From the NCBI GenBank assembly GCA_019634635.1, contig JAHCBB010000040.1, positions 1 to 41,313 on the forward strand: a stretch of DNA of 41,313 bases. Reading direction: 5' to 3'. The DNA is from Verrucomicrobiia bacterium. Its GTDB lineage: Bacteria > Verrucomicrobiota > Verrucomicrobiia > Limisphaerales > UBA9464. The notes under the pieces are model-generated. The model was not told where the DNA came from and made no database searches. It saw nothing but the letters and a program-made list of their open reading frames with translations. This document shows positions 23,722-31,930 of this stretch, in pieces; position 1 is the stretch's first letter; the number at the start of each line of letters is the position of its first letter. Both the position numbers and the translations under genes were made by a program.

Positions 23722-24492
23722 ATGTCTATGCTCCAGGGAAAACTGGGTCTCGTGTTCGGCGTGGCCAACAAACGTTCCATCGCGTGGGCAATTGCCCAGG
23801 CCTGGCACCGGGAGGGGGCCCGGCTGGCATTCACCTACCAGGGCGAGCGTCTGAAGGAGAATGTGGAGGACCTGGCGGGCACCTTCGGGCCCGATACGAT
23901 CATCCTGCCGTGCGACGTGACGCAGGATGCCCAGATTGACGCGGTATTTGCCGCCGTCGGGGAACGGTTCGGCCGGCTGGATCTCCTGCTGCACTCGGTG
24001 GCCTACGCCCCGCGGGAGGCGCTGGAGGGCGATTTTCTGGCAACGTCCCGCGAGGCGTTCCGCGTCGCCCATGACATCAGCGCCTACTCCCTGGTGGCCC
24101 TCGCCCGGGGTGCCGCACCGTTGATGACCGCCGGCGGCAGCATCGTGGCGATGAGCTACTACGGGTCGGAGAAGGTCATCCCCCACTACAACGTCATGGG
24201 GGTCGCCAAGGCCGCCCTCGAGGCCGGCACCCGCTACCTGGCCTACAGCCTTGGACCGCGCAAAATCCGGGTGAACTGCATCAGCGCGGGGCCGATGAAC
24301 ACGCTGGCCGCCCGGGGCATCGCGGGTTTTGGCGACATGCTCAAACATTACGAAGCCCATGCCCCGCTCAAGCGCAACGTGCTGCCCGAGGAACTCGGAG
24401 CCACCGGCGTCTTCCTCGCCAGCGACGGCGCGGCCGCGATCACCGGACAGGTGATCTACGTGGATGCCGGCTACCAGATCATGGGCATGTGA
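23722..24492 (+). CDS. fabI: Enoyl-[acyl-carrier-protein] reductase (NADH)
   Basis: The 256-residue protein reduces enoyl-ACP in the last step of each fatty-acid elongation cycle. It has the FabI N-terminus GKLGLVFGVANKRSIAWAIAQ (FabI-type NAD-binding GVAN...SIAWAIA), the HSVAYAP loop, the catalytic pair Tyr156 and Lys163 (YNVMGVAK) plus the neighbouring YYGSEKV element (Tyr146/147), and the ending TGQVIYVDAGYQIMGM. The substrate-binding segment RVAHDISAYSLVALA is typical. The start at 23722 (MSMLQGKLG) fits the family. The radical SAM gene that follows begins at the ATG overlapping its stop (ATGTGA). The neighbourhood (mlaEFD, FHA, fabI) loosely links envelope lipid genes. Confidence 0.93.
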   Translation: MSMLQGKLGLVFGVANKRSIAWAIAQAWHREGARLAFTYQGERLKENVEDLAGTFGPDTIILPCDVTQDAQIDAVFAAVGERFGRLDLLLHSVAYAPREALEGDFLATSREAFRVAHDISAYSLVALARGAAPLMTAGGSIVAMSYYGSEKVIPHYNVMGVAKAALEAGTRYLAYSLGPRKIRVNCISAGPMNTLAARGIAGFGDMLKHYEAHAPLKRNVLPEELGATGVFLASDGAAAITGQVIYVDAGYQIMGM

Positions 24493-25418
24493 TCCGGCCG
24501 CGGCTTGCCGCATCCCGCCCCCCTCCTAAAGTGCTCCCCGTGGCCGCCGCGCCCATTCCCATCCAGAGCTCCTGGGCCGTCGTTCAGGATCATCGCCGGG
24601 TCTTCCAGGACCTGGTGTACCTCTATCCGGTGATCTCCCGCCGGTCGCGGGGGTTGTCCATCGGGGTCAACCTCAATCCGGACAAGCGCTGCAACTTCGA
24701 CTGCGTCTATTGCGAGGTGGATCGCCGCACCCCGGGTCGCGCCACCACCGTGAACCTCGTCCAACTCCGCGAGGAGCTCGCCTGGCTGGTGAACCATGCC
24801 CGCGACGGCACGCTCGCGCAGCAGCCCCGTTTCTGCGAGGTCCCGGAGGTGACCCGGCACGTGCGCGACATCGCCTTCAGCGGCGATGGCGAACCGACGA
24901 TGGTTCCCAACTTCGACGAGTGCGTGCGCACCGTGGTCGCGGCGAAGCTCGAACTTGGGTTGCGGGACGCCAACCTGGTCCTGATCACCGACTGCGCCGG
25001 GCTCGACAAGGCCAGTGTGCGCCGGGGCCTGGAACTGATGGACCGCCATCGCGGTGAATTCTGGTGCAAGCTCGACGCGGGCACCGAGGCCTACTACCAG
25101 CTCGTCAACCGGTCCATGGTGCGCTTCGAGCGGATCCTGCAGAACATCCTCGAAACCGCACGGGTCCGGCCCGTGATCATCCAGTCCCTCTTCCTGAAGA
25201 CGCACGGCAACGCCATGTCGGCGGCGGAACTCCAAGCCTACTGCGACCGGTTGCGGGAGGTCACGGATGGCGGCGGGCAGATCCGATCCGTCCATGCGTA
25301 CACCATTGCGCGCCCGACCCCTGAGGCGTGGGCGACCCGGTTGACGCTGGCGGAACTGGAGGAGACGGCCGCGGTGATCCGCGAACGCACCGGACTGCCG
25401 GTCGAGGTGTTCGAGTAG
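24489..25418 (+). CDS. Radical SAM family protein
   Basis: The 309-residue protein carries the radical SAM cluster motif with Cys68, Cys72 and Cys75 (RCNFDCVYCEVD), followed by the SAM-binding GGE-type element AFSGDGEPTM and a beta/alpha barrel (ANLVLITDCAGL, WCKLDAGTEAYY, VIIQSLFLKTHGN). The SGDGEPT and KLDAGTEAYYQLVNR segments resemble a conserved radical SAM group often annotated only as Fe-S oxidoreductase, whose reaction is unknown; some resemble tRNA or TrmB-like modification enzymes. The first ATG overlaps the fabI stop; GTG codons at 24531 and 24540 are alternatives that would start nearer the domain. It ends 70 bases before the convergent sensor kinase stop. Confidence 0.8.
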   Translation: MIRPRLAASRPPPKVLPVAAAPIPIQSSWAVVQDHRRVFQDLVYLYPVISRRSRGLSIGVNLNPDKRCNFDCVYCEVDRRTPGRATTVNLVQLREELAWLVNHARDGTLAQQPRFCEVPEVTRHVRDIAFSGDGEPTMVPNFDECVRTVVAAKLELGLRDANLVLITDCAGLDKASVRRGLELMDRHRGEFWCKLDAGTEAYYQLVNRSMVRFERILQNILETARVRPVIIQSLFLKTHGNAMSAAELQAYCDRLREVTDGGGQIRSVHAYTIARPTPEAWATRLTLAELEETAAVIRERTGLPVEVFE

Positions 25419-25488
25419 GGGGCGCACCGGATCGAGTCCTGGCCCTGTGGCGCTGATGCCGTGGGCTGCCAGCGGGAAAAATGGCCGG

Positions 25489-28400
25489 TCAGGCCCGCGG
25501 GGAGGCCGCCGGGCCGGGATCGGGACGGTCCGGGAGCCACAGGGTGAACACCGATCCGCGACCCGGGGTGCTCGACACAAGAATGTCCCCGCCCATGAGG
25601 CGCGCAAATTTGCGGGAGATGGCGAGCCCCAGACCCGTGCCCCCATACTTCCGGGTCGTCGAGGCGTCGCCCTGCTCGAACGCCCCAAACAGGCGCCCCA
25701 GATGTTCGGGCGTCATTCCAATTCCGGTGTCGCTGATCCGGCAGCAGAGCCACCGCGGGGGAGCGGCACCCGGATGCCCGGACGGATCCTGATGCGGTCC
25801 GGTGTCCTTAAACGTCACCTCAAGCCGGATCGCGCCGTCCCGCGTGAACTTGCCGGCGTTGCTCAGCAGATTGAGGAGGATCTGCCGCAGCTTGACGGGG
25901 TCCGCCCGCACGGTGCCCGACGCCCCCGTCCCCTCGATGACCAGCCGGTTTCCATTGCGGAGGACCAGGGGATGGACGGTGCCCACGACCTCGTCCATCA
26001 CCGGCGCGAGATCCACCGACTGGAGGTCGAGGGTCATCCGCCCCGCTTCGATCTTGGACAGATCGAGGATGTCGTTGATCAGGGCGAGCTGGTGCCGGGC
26101 CGAACCGTGGATACGGCGCAGGTCCGGGATCAGGGCGTCGGCACCATGGTCCGGTGCCTCTTCCTCGAGCATCTCGCTGTAGCCGATGATGGCATTGAGC
26201 GGGGTGCGCAGTTCATGGCTCACGTTGGCGAGGAAACGGCTCTTCGCCTGGCTGGCGACTTCCGCCGCCTCCTTGGCCTTCTGCAGTTCCAGCTCCGCGC
26301 GGCGGCGCACCTCGATCTCGGCCTCCAGCGCCAGGCGGGCCTGATGTTCCTGGTGCAGCAGTTCCTCGCGAAGCCGGGTGGCCTCCCGGCGTTTGCGGAT
26401 GTAAAGCGAACGGGCCAGCAGGCCCCATCCCAGCAGGCCGCCATTGACCGCCACCAACGGCGCCATCACCCAGGGATTCTGATACCAGGGCCGCACCAGA
26501 TTCAGCAGCAACAGCGCCGGACTCGAGTAGTTGAGGTCGCGATCCACGAACTGGACCGCGAGACGGAAGGGCCCTGCGCGATTCGTGGACCAGTCGAGGG
26601 CGTCCGAGGCGCCAGCCGGAGTCCACGCATGGGCTTCCAGGGCGGGGACGAGCGCTGATTGCGCCGGCAGGATTTGCCAGCGAAACTGCCGGTCTTCCGG
26701 ACGCGTCCGAAACTCGGCGACCTGCCAACGGAAGGTGGTCGGTCGTCCGGTGGTCAGGCTGCCCGGCTGCCCGGAGGGGCGCGGCTCCCGGTCGTAGCGC
26801 ACCTCGATCCTTGGGGTCGGCGGGATCCTCGGGACGCGAAGGTGCCGGGTCAGGCCCCGCTCGGTGCCGAACCACAGGGAACCATCCGACGCCTCGACGA
26901 TGGTCCGCACGTCGTTGGCGACGAGTCCATCCCGCGCATCCAATCCGGACCAGCAGGTGCCGTCGAAGAACCGGATGCCGGTGCGCTTCGCGACCCAGAG
27001 CACGCCGCGGCTGTCGGCGAACAACGCGTTCACGGTCTCGCCGCCGGCCTCCCGCCGCCGGTCGAAACGGGTGAACCGTTGGTCCTCAAGCCGGGCGACG
27101 CCGCTGGATCCGCCCACCCAGAGCCGCTGACTCTGGTCGAGGACCAGGGCGAGCCCGTAGTCGTCGGGAAGGCCCTGGGCCGTGGTGAACACCGTGCGTC
27201 CCTCGGCACCCGGGGCGCCGGGGACTTCGAGGGGGGCGATCCGGATCACGCCGGCACCGCCGTTGAGTCCGGCCCACACCCGATTGCTCGACAGGCACAG
27301 CACGCTGGCCACGGATTGAAAATCGCCCTCCGACAGCCGGCTGATCACGGCCCGCGCCCCCGGATTCGGCCAGCGCAGCAGTTCACCGGAAGTGGTGCCC
27401 GCGGCCACGGTGCCATCGGGGGCCACCGACAGGCACTGCACGTTCCGGGCGAGTGCTTCCGGCGCGTTGAGCGGTGTGAACTGTTCGTTCTCGAGCCGCC
27501 CGACCCCGGCCGCGGTGGCCACGCACAGCGCCCCGTCCGGCATGGCCGCCAGCGCACGCACGTTCGCTGATGGCAGTCCATGGGTCACCGTGTGCGCCAC
27601 GAATCCGTCGCCGTCCCAACGACAGAGCCCGGAATCCGTCGCGAACCACAGCCTTCCCGCGGCATCGCGCACCGAGTTCTGGATGCCATTGGACGGCAGC
27701 CCGTCGGCGGTGGTGAGGGTGACCGTGGTCAGGGGATCGTATCGGGTGAGGCCGGCCAGGGTGGCAAACCACAGCACACCGTCCGGATCGCGCTCGATCA
27801 CCGAAACGTGGTAGTCCGCGAGGCCGTCCTTCCGCGTGAAGTTCACAAACGAGGTGCCGTCGAACCGGGAGGCGCCGTTCAATGTGGAAATCCACGCCAC
27901 GCCGTCCGGCGCGAAGGTCACGGACCACACCACGTTGTCCGGCAGCCCATCGAGGGTGCTCCAGTTCCGAAAGCCGCCCGCGCCGGCGCCCCGGGGATCG
28001 TAGCGCCAGAGTCCGCGACCCCAGGTGCCAAACCACACACTCCCGTCCGGCGCCACCTGCGGGGAATCCACAAGAAACCCGTCCATGCCGGCGTCCTTGA
28101 CCACGTTTTGAAACCGGTCGCCATCGAACCGGACCAATCCTTCATCCGTGCCCAGCCACAGCACACCGCCGGGTGCCGACGCGATCTTGTACACTGTGTA
28201 GGCCGGCAGCCCGTTCGTTGTGGCAAAGTGGGTCACCCGGTTTTCGGAAATCCGGTACAGGCCGCCCCGTCCTCCCACCCACACGACGCCGTCCGCGTCC
28301 GCATGCACGCAGTGGAGCTGGGGATCGGACGGTTCGGGCCCCAAAGGGACCGGCTCAAACCGGCGGCCCGCGGACCGGCTCAGGCCGCCGCTTTCCGAGG

Positions 28401-29916
28401 CCACCCACAGCGTCCCGTCCGGCGTCCGTGCGAGGCCCGCCACGTTGTTGCCGGCCAGGCCCTCCTCCGTCGTGAAGCTGACCATGCGGCTGCCGTCAAA
28501 CCGCGACAGGCCGTTGCGTGTGCCGATCCAGCGGATGCCGTCGGGAGCCGTGTACAGGCAGCGCACGCCGAGGCTGTACAGTCCGTCCCGGTCGTCGAAG
28601 GTCCGCCAGGTTCCCTTCTTGAACGGGCGGATGCGGAAATCGAGATCCGCATGGCGCGTGCCGTTGGCCACCACCGGGGCGGCGTCTTCGTGGATCACGA
28701 AGCGGCCGGGCACCTGGAGTCGCACCTGATAGGTGCCCGGACGCAGGTGGGAAAACCGGTAGCGGCCGGCATCGTCGGTCATCTGGCACGCGGCCGCAGT
28801 CCCCACGGAACCTCCGGCACTCCCGGGGTCCGGCAACCGCAGCGCCTGCACCACCACATCGCCCACGGGCGAGCCGTCGAGGGCGCGCACCGCTCCCGCG
28901 AGCGAGTTTGCCGGCGGGAGCTGCAGGTCGAGTTGATGAGCCAGCCCCGCACCCAGCACCTGCCCTCCAGTCCAGAGGCCCAGGCTCTCGTGCCCCGCCG
29001 CGATGTCCAGGGGGGTGTTCACCCGCGCGGTGCGGAGGTGGAATCGTCCCAAGTCGTCCGCCACCGCCTCCTGGAGCAACCGGTCGCCATCGAACAACCG
29101 GATGGTGGCGCCGGCCAATGGACGGCTCGACGGATCGCGAATCGTCCCGGAGAGGGTTGCGGCGCGGATCACGTCGGCCGGGGTCGGGGCCGGGGCCGGA
29201 CCAATCCGCGCCTGACCGTGCAATTGGCCGTCATGTCCGTTGCCCGACACGTCCCGGGCCGAGCCGTCGTCAAAAGTCCACAAGCCCACCAGGCCGGGTT
29301 CTCCGCCGTTGAGCCGGCGCGACAAGGCGTCGCGAATCTCGCCGGGATCGAGCGCCCGGTTCCAGACCGCGAGCTGATCGGCCCGCCCGCGGGTATCGGC
29401 TCGCTGGACCCGGTCCTCCTCCGGACCGTTGTCGCGACCGACGCGGTTGTGTCCGCCCCCGCCAACGCTGGCGAAGCTGCCGGTAAACGGCTCCTCCCCG
29501 ACGAGGTCTCCGTTGAGGTAAAGCTGCATCCCGCCCGGCCCGCTGACCGCGGCCACGTGGTACCAGCGGTTGGTCGCCAACAGGTCGCGCGCCGTGATGG
29601 AATGCCGGCGGGTGCCGGCATCGGAGATCTCGAAGAGCAGGTCCGGTCGCGACCCCACGGTCCCCACCGCTAGAAACCGGTCCCGGCTCCCAAAGTCGAA
29701 CAGCCGGGCGGATGCGAGCCGGTCGAGGAGGAACCAGCCTTCAACCGTTGCGGCCTCCAGACCATCAAAAATGCCGGCGGGCAGTTCCAGGTGTCCCACC
29801 GGGCCGTCCAGCATCAGCAGCTGGTTCGGACCCGGTGCCTGGGCGCGGGCCAGGATCCCCAGGAGAAGGGCGGCCGTTGCCGCGATCCACCATGTGAGAA
29901 GGGCACCGGGCTTCAT
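25489..29916 (-). CDS. Sensor histidine kinase with LamG, carboxypeptidase-regulatory-like and double-propeller domains
   Basis: At 1475 residues this is the longest gene here. Order: signal peptide (1-26); LamG-type lectin-like domain (about 30-235, with LMLDGPVGHLEL and WTFDDG); two carboxypeptidase-regulatory-like domains (about 250-430); about 14 Reg_prop-type blades (440-1080, repeats such as GVLWLGTDEGLVRFDG); a Y_Y_Y-type domain; a membrane helix near 1160-1178; a coiled-coil linker; HisKA with phospho-acceptor His1234 in FLANVSHELRTPLN; and HATPase with NLLSNAGKF, DTGIGM and GTGLGLAI. It resembles Bacteroidetes-type hybrid sensors that detect sugars, but there is no receiver or HTH domain and no response regulator gene nearby. 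Its ATG overlaps the GT9 stop by four bases, so expression is probably coupled to that gene. Confidence 0.9.
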   Translation of the reverse strand: MKPGALLTWWIAATAALLLGILARAQAPGPNQLLMLDGPVGHLELPAGIFDGLEAATVEGWFLLDRLASARLFDFGSRDRFLAVGTVGSRPDLLFEISDAGTRRHSITARDLLATNRWYHVAAVSGPGGMQLYLNGDLVGEEPFTGSFASVGGGGHNRVGRDNGPEEDRVQRADTRGRADQLAVWNRALDPGEIRDALSRRLNGGEPGLVGLWTFDDGSARDVSGNGHDGQLHGQARIGPAPAPTPADVIRAATLSGTIRDPSSRPLAGATIRLFDGDRLLQEAVADDLGRFHLRTARVNTPLDIAAGHESLGLWTGGQVLGAGLAHQLDLQLPPANSLAGAVRALDGSPVGDVVVQALRLPDPGSAGGSVGTAAACQMTDDAGRYRFSHLRPGTYQVRLQVPGRFVIHEDAAPVVANGTRHADLDFRIRPFKKGTWRTFDDRDGLYSLGVRCLYTAPDGIRWIGTRNGLSRFDGSRMVSFTTEEGLAGNNVAGLARTPDGTLWVASESGGLSRSAGRRFEPVPLGPEPSDPQLHCVHADADGVVWVGGRGGLYRISENRVTHFATTNGLPAYTVYKIASAPGGVLWLGTDEGLVRFDGDRFQNVVKDAGMDGFLVDSPQVAPDGSVWFGTWGRGLWRYDPRGAGAGGFRNWSTLDGLPDNVVWSVTFAPDGVAWISTLNGASRFDGTSFVNFTRKDGLADYHVSVIERDPDGVLWFATLAGLTRYDPLTTVTLTTADGLPSNGIQNSVRDAAGRLWFATDSGLCRWDGDGFVAHTVTHGLPSANVRALAAMPDGALCVATAAGVGRLENEQFTPLNAPEALARNVQCLSVAPDGTVAAGTTSGELLRWPNPGARAVISRLSEGDFQSVASVLCLSSNRVWAGLNGGAGVIRIAPLEVPGAPGAEGRTVFTTAQGLPDDYGLALVLDQSQRLWVGGSSGVARLEDQRFTRFDRRREAGGETVNALFADSRGVLWVAKRTGIRFFDGTCWSGLDARDGLVANDVRTIVEASDGSLWFGTERGLTRHLRVPRIPPTPRIEVRYDREPRPSGQPGSLTTGRPTTFRWQVAEFRTRPEDRQFRWQILPAQSALVPALEAHAWTPAGASDALDWSTNRAGPFRLAVQFVDRDLNYSSPALLLLNLVRPWYQNPWVMAPLVAVNGGLLGWGLLARSLYIRKRREATRLREELLHQEHQARLALEAEIEVRRRAELELQKAKEAAEVASQAKSRFLANVSHELRTPLNAIIGYSEMLEEEAPDHGADALIPDLRRIHGSARHQLALINDILDLSKIEAGRMTLDLQSVDLAPVMDEVVGTVHPLVLRNGNRLVIEGTGASGTVRADPVKLRQILLNLLSNAGKFTRDGAIRLEVTFKDTGPHQDPSGHPGAAPPRWLCCRISDTGIGMTPEHLGRLFGAFEQGDASTTRKYGGTGLGLAISRKFARLMGGDILVSSTPGRGSVFTLWLPDRPDPGPAASPRA

Positions 29917-31043
29917 GCGGCGGAGATGGGAACGGTCCGGGGCGACCGCTCCGTTAGGACACCGTCGAGCGTGCGGGCATCCTCACACCCCAATGTCCGC
30001 GCAGCCCCCGAAGCCAGATAACACTCGACGCGCCCGATCACATCGTCCGCGGAGATCAGGTCCATGCATCGCGGCAGTGTTCCGGACAGCGCGGTGCACA
30101 GGCGGTCCGGTCCGTCCCGCTCGTCGCCATCGCCGAGCGGGACCGTGCGCGACTTCCAGCAGCCGCCATGGGCGCAGCAGGACAGCATCCCGACGGTATG
30201 GAGGAATTGATGCCCGGGGTACGCTTCCCAGTGCGGCGGCTCCCGGCCGCCGGCGATCACGACGCAGGGACGCAGCCCGGGACGCCCGGGACGCCGGGGA
30301 ACGGCAGCGGCCAGATGCATGAGCAGGGTGACCGGGCACACGACGCCGTCGGCATGATGCACCAGCTGGATCAACTGCCGGAGGGATGTGCGGCCGCGCA
30401 GGTCCACCACAGACCGTAGCGGCGGATGGTGATGGGCGCGATCCCCCACCTGCACGAAGAGGAGCCGTCCGCGAAAGTGATCCACCACCCGCTGGTAACG
30501 CGCGGGATCCCACCACTTGATCGTGTAATCATGCTTGCCGCCCGAGACGATCACCCAGAAGGGCAGGTCGCGTCCGGTGCGGCGGCGGACCGCGGAGGGA
30601 CGGGACCGCTCGGCGGCGGAGAGGTGGATGTCACCGCGGCATTCGGTGAGCCTCAGGGGCACCCCGAGACGGTCGGCAAGAAACTCCACAAACCCGTTGA
30701 GGCAGTGCTTGGGCTGCCGGTTGCACTCGTGGATCAACGGATACTCGCAATCCAGCACCTCGACATTCCGCGATCCGTCGGCGATCGGGGTCAGATGGGG
30801 ATTGTGGGCCCACAGGTCCGGACAGGCGGTCCGCACGTCGGTGACGAAGGCACCGGGATGCAGCCGGTGCAGGTCCCGCACCGCCGCCGAGAGCATGACG
30901 AGGTCACCCGGGGACCACGGGTTCCTGAGGATTAGCCGGCGCGGACGGGACCGCGCGCCAGGCCGGGGTGCCCGGACCGGAATGCTGGAGCCGCGATTCA
31001 CCGGTGCGGATGACTCGTGGGGGACCACCCCGCCGCGCCGCAA
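29913..31043 (-). CDS. GT9-like (heptosyltransferase-fold) protein rich in cysteine
   Basis: This 376-residue protein has the GT-B layout of the heptosyltransferase family: an N-terminal Rossmann half beginning RLILRNPWSPGDLVMLSAAVRDLHR (37-60), and a C-terminal half with VIVSGGKHDYTIKWW (164-178), LLFVQVGD and the nucleotide-sugar-binding region VVCPVTLLMHLAAAVP (234-249). GT9 enzymes normally move a heptose from ADP-heptose to lipid A. Unusually it has about 14 cysteines, with a dense stretch LSCCAHGGCWKSRTVPLGDGD (287-307) and more at 316, 326, 341 and 353. No lipopolysaccharide genes lie nearby. A 46-residue KGG-motif peptide gene is only 44 bases upstream, suggesting a peptide target. 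The first start (31043) is tentative. It overlaps the kinase gene. Confidence 0.78.
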   Translation of the reverse strand: MRRGGVVPHESSAPVNRGSSIPVRAPRPGARSRPRRLILRNPWSPGDLVMLSAAVRDLHRLHPGAFVTDVRTACPDLWAHNPHLTPIADGSRNVEVLDCEYPLIHECNRQPKHCLNGFVEFLADRLGVPLRLTECRGDIHLSAAERSRPSAVRRRTGRDLPFWVIVSGGKHDYTIKWWDPARYQRVVDHFRGRLLFVQVGDRAHHHPPLRSVVDLRGRTSLRQLIQLVHHADGVVCPVTLLMHLAAAVPRRPGRPGLRPCVVIAGGREPPHWEAYPGHQFLHTVGMLSCCAHGGCWKSRTVPLGDGDERDGPDRLCTALSGTLPRCMDLISADDVIGRVECYLASGAARTLGCEDARTLDGVLTERSPRTVPISAA

Positions 31044-31087
31044 AAAAGGGCGGGCCGGGCGGCGCAGTCCGGCGGGGCGCCTGCTGC

Positions 31088-31228
31088 TCAGTACGGACTC
31101 GGGCTGGGACTCGGCCTCGGGCTCGAGATGGGACTCGACTGGTAGCCGCCTCCCTTGATGTCTCCCTTGGCCTTCAAATCTTTGAGTTTGGCCTTGGGTT
31201 TCGATTTACCGCCGGATTTGGACTCCAT
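31088..31228 (-). CDS. Small Lys-rich peptide with KGG leader-like motif and Ser/Pro tail (candidate RiPP precursor)
   Basis: The 46-residue product starts MESKSGGKSKPKAKLK and continues with KLKDLKAKGDIKGG (residues 14-27), then a tail of Gly-Tyr-Gln and repeated Ser-Pro units ending in Tyr. The DL-x(4)-D-x-KGG pattern resembles leader ends of many small uncharacterised bacterial peptides where a double glycine marks cleavage, leaving a 19-residue core (counting from Gly28) with eight Ser and six Pro. The core DNA is itself repetitive (CGAGTCC units). It lies 44 bases upstream of the GT9-like gene and 165 bases downstream of the UbiC-like gene, same strand. Shine-Dalgarno is not obvious. I infer a modified peptide; no maturation enzyme for it is proven. 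A chance short frame is the main alternative. An upstream in-frame start (31387) is unlikely. Confidence 0.55.
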   Translation of the reverse strand: MESKSGGKSKPKAKLKDLKAKGDIKGGGYQSSPISSPRPSPSPSPY

Positions 31229-31393
31229 GGTAGGAACAGGGTTGGGGTTGCGAGGATGAGGTGAACATTCGAAGTGCCGCGGCGTCGGGCATAGTCCACC
31301 GGGCAACGGGGTGCAACGACGGAATGCGCATCGGGTGGCCACCGCGACCCCGGGCGGGGCGGGTCCTTCAAGCCGATCCGCAGGCACGAACCA

Positions 31394-31930
31394 CTACGCT
31401 GGCGGCAGAATCTCGATGATCTCGGCCAATACCTCCCCCTGGGCATTCCGCAGCGTGTTCTGACGTCCAAACAAAAACGCCGGGCGCCGGATGCCGAGGG
31501 CCGTCGCGATGAACTGGTCGGCCGCGAAGCGGAGGTAGGCGGTCGGCCGGCTGGTGTACGGAATGTGGGCCTTGTTGAGAATGCCCCCCAGCGGCCGGTG
31601 CTCCTCCAGAATCTGTGTCCGCGCTTCGTCTGGAAAACGCCCGAGATGAATGCGGATGGCGCCAAACTCGACCGGGCGCCCGGAGGCGTCGAGTTGCAAC
31701 ACCGACTCGCGGCCGTACATGCCGTCTTCCTGGTGCTTCGAGAGCACCTGAAGGTGAATGGAGTCGCCGTGAAACTGCTCCAGCGTCCGGGTCATGTCGC
31801 GGTCATGCACCAGGAGGGTCCGGTAGGGCTTCGGGATGGCATCCGGCTCAACGACCTCAAAGGCCGGCAGGGCCCGGTGCTGACGCCGGTAGAATTCATC
31901 CAGGGGTTGAATGGCGGTTTGTGCAGTCAT
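31394..31930 (-). CDS. UbiC-like chorismate lyase family protein
   Basis: The 178-residue protein aligns by eye with chorismate pyruvate-lyase (E. coli UbiC, 165 residues). Conserved features are DMTRTLEQ (45-52, UbiC SMTKRFEQ, with Met46), GRESVLQL with Arg74 at the place of UbiC Arg76 (carboxylate-binding), RPLGGIL (112-118, UbiC TPLGRYL), GIRRPAFLFGRQNTL near UbiC LWGRRSRL, and a C-terminal Glu (173 or 170) at the place of catalytic Glu155. UbiC makes 4-hydroxybenzoate and pyruvate from chorismate; related lyases make 3-hydroxybenzoate. Its ATG overlaps the phosphotriesterase-like gene stop (ATGA), which marks translational coupling. No ubiquinone genes are near. A member that has lost the lyase activity is possible, but active-site residues appear present. 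Confidence 0.72.
   Translation of the reverse strand: MTAQTAIQPLDEFYRRQHRALPAFEVVEPDAIPKPYRTLLVHDRDMTRTLEQFHGDSIHLQVLSKHQEDGMYGRESVLQLDASGRPVEFGAIRIHLGRFPDEARTQILEEHRPLGGILNKAHIPYTSRPTAYLRFAADQFIATALGIRRPAFLFGRQNTLRNAQGEVLAEIIEILPPA

Noticed and set aside
27580..29673. A 697-codon plus-strand frame opposite the sensor kinase
   Set aside because: It mirrors the propeller repeats on the other strand and has no start context or domain; repeat periodicity explains its length.
31229..31387. Extension of the KGG peptide upstream to 31387
   Set aside because: The added 53 residues are Pro/Cys/Arg-rich with no leader features; the ATG at 31228 gives the compact Lys-rich leader.
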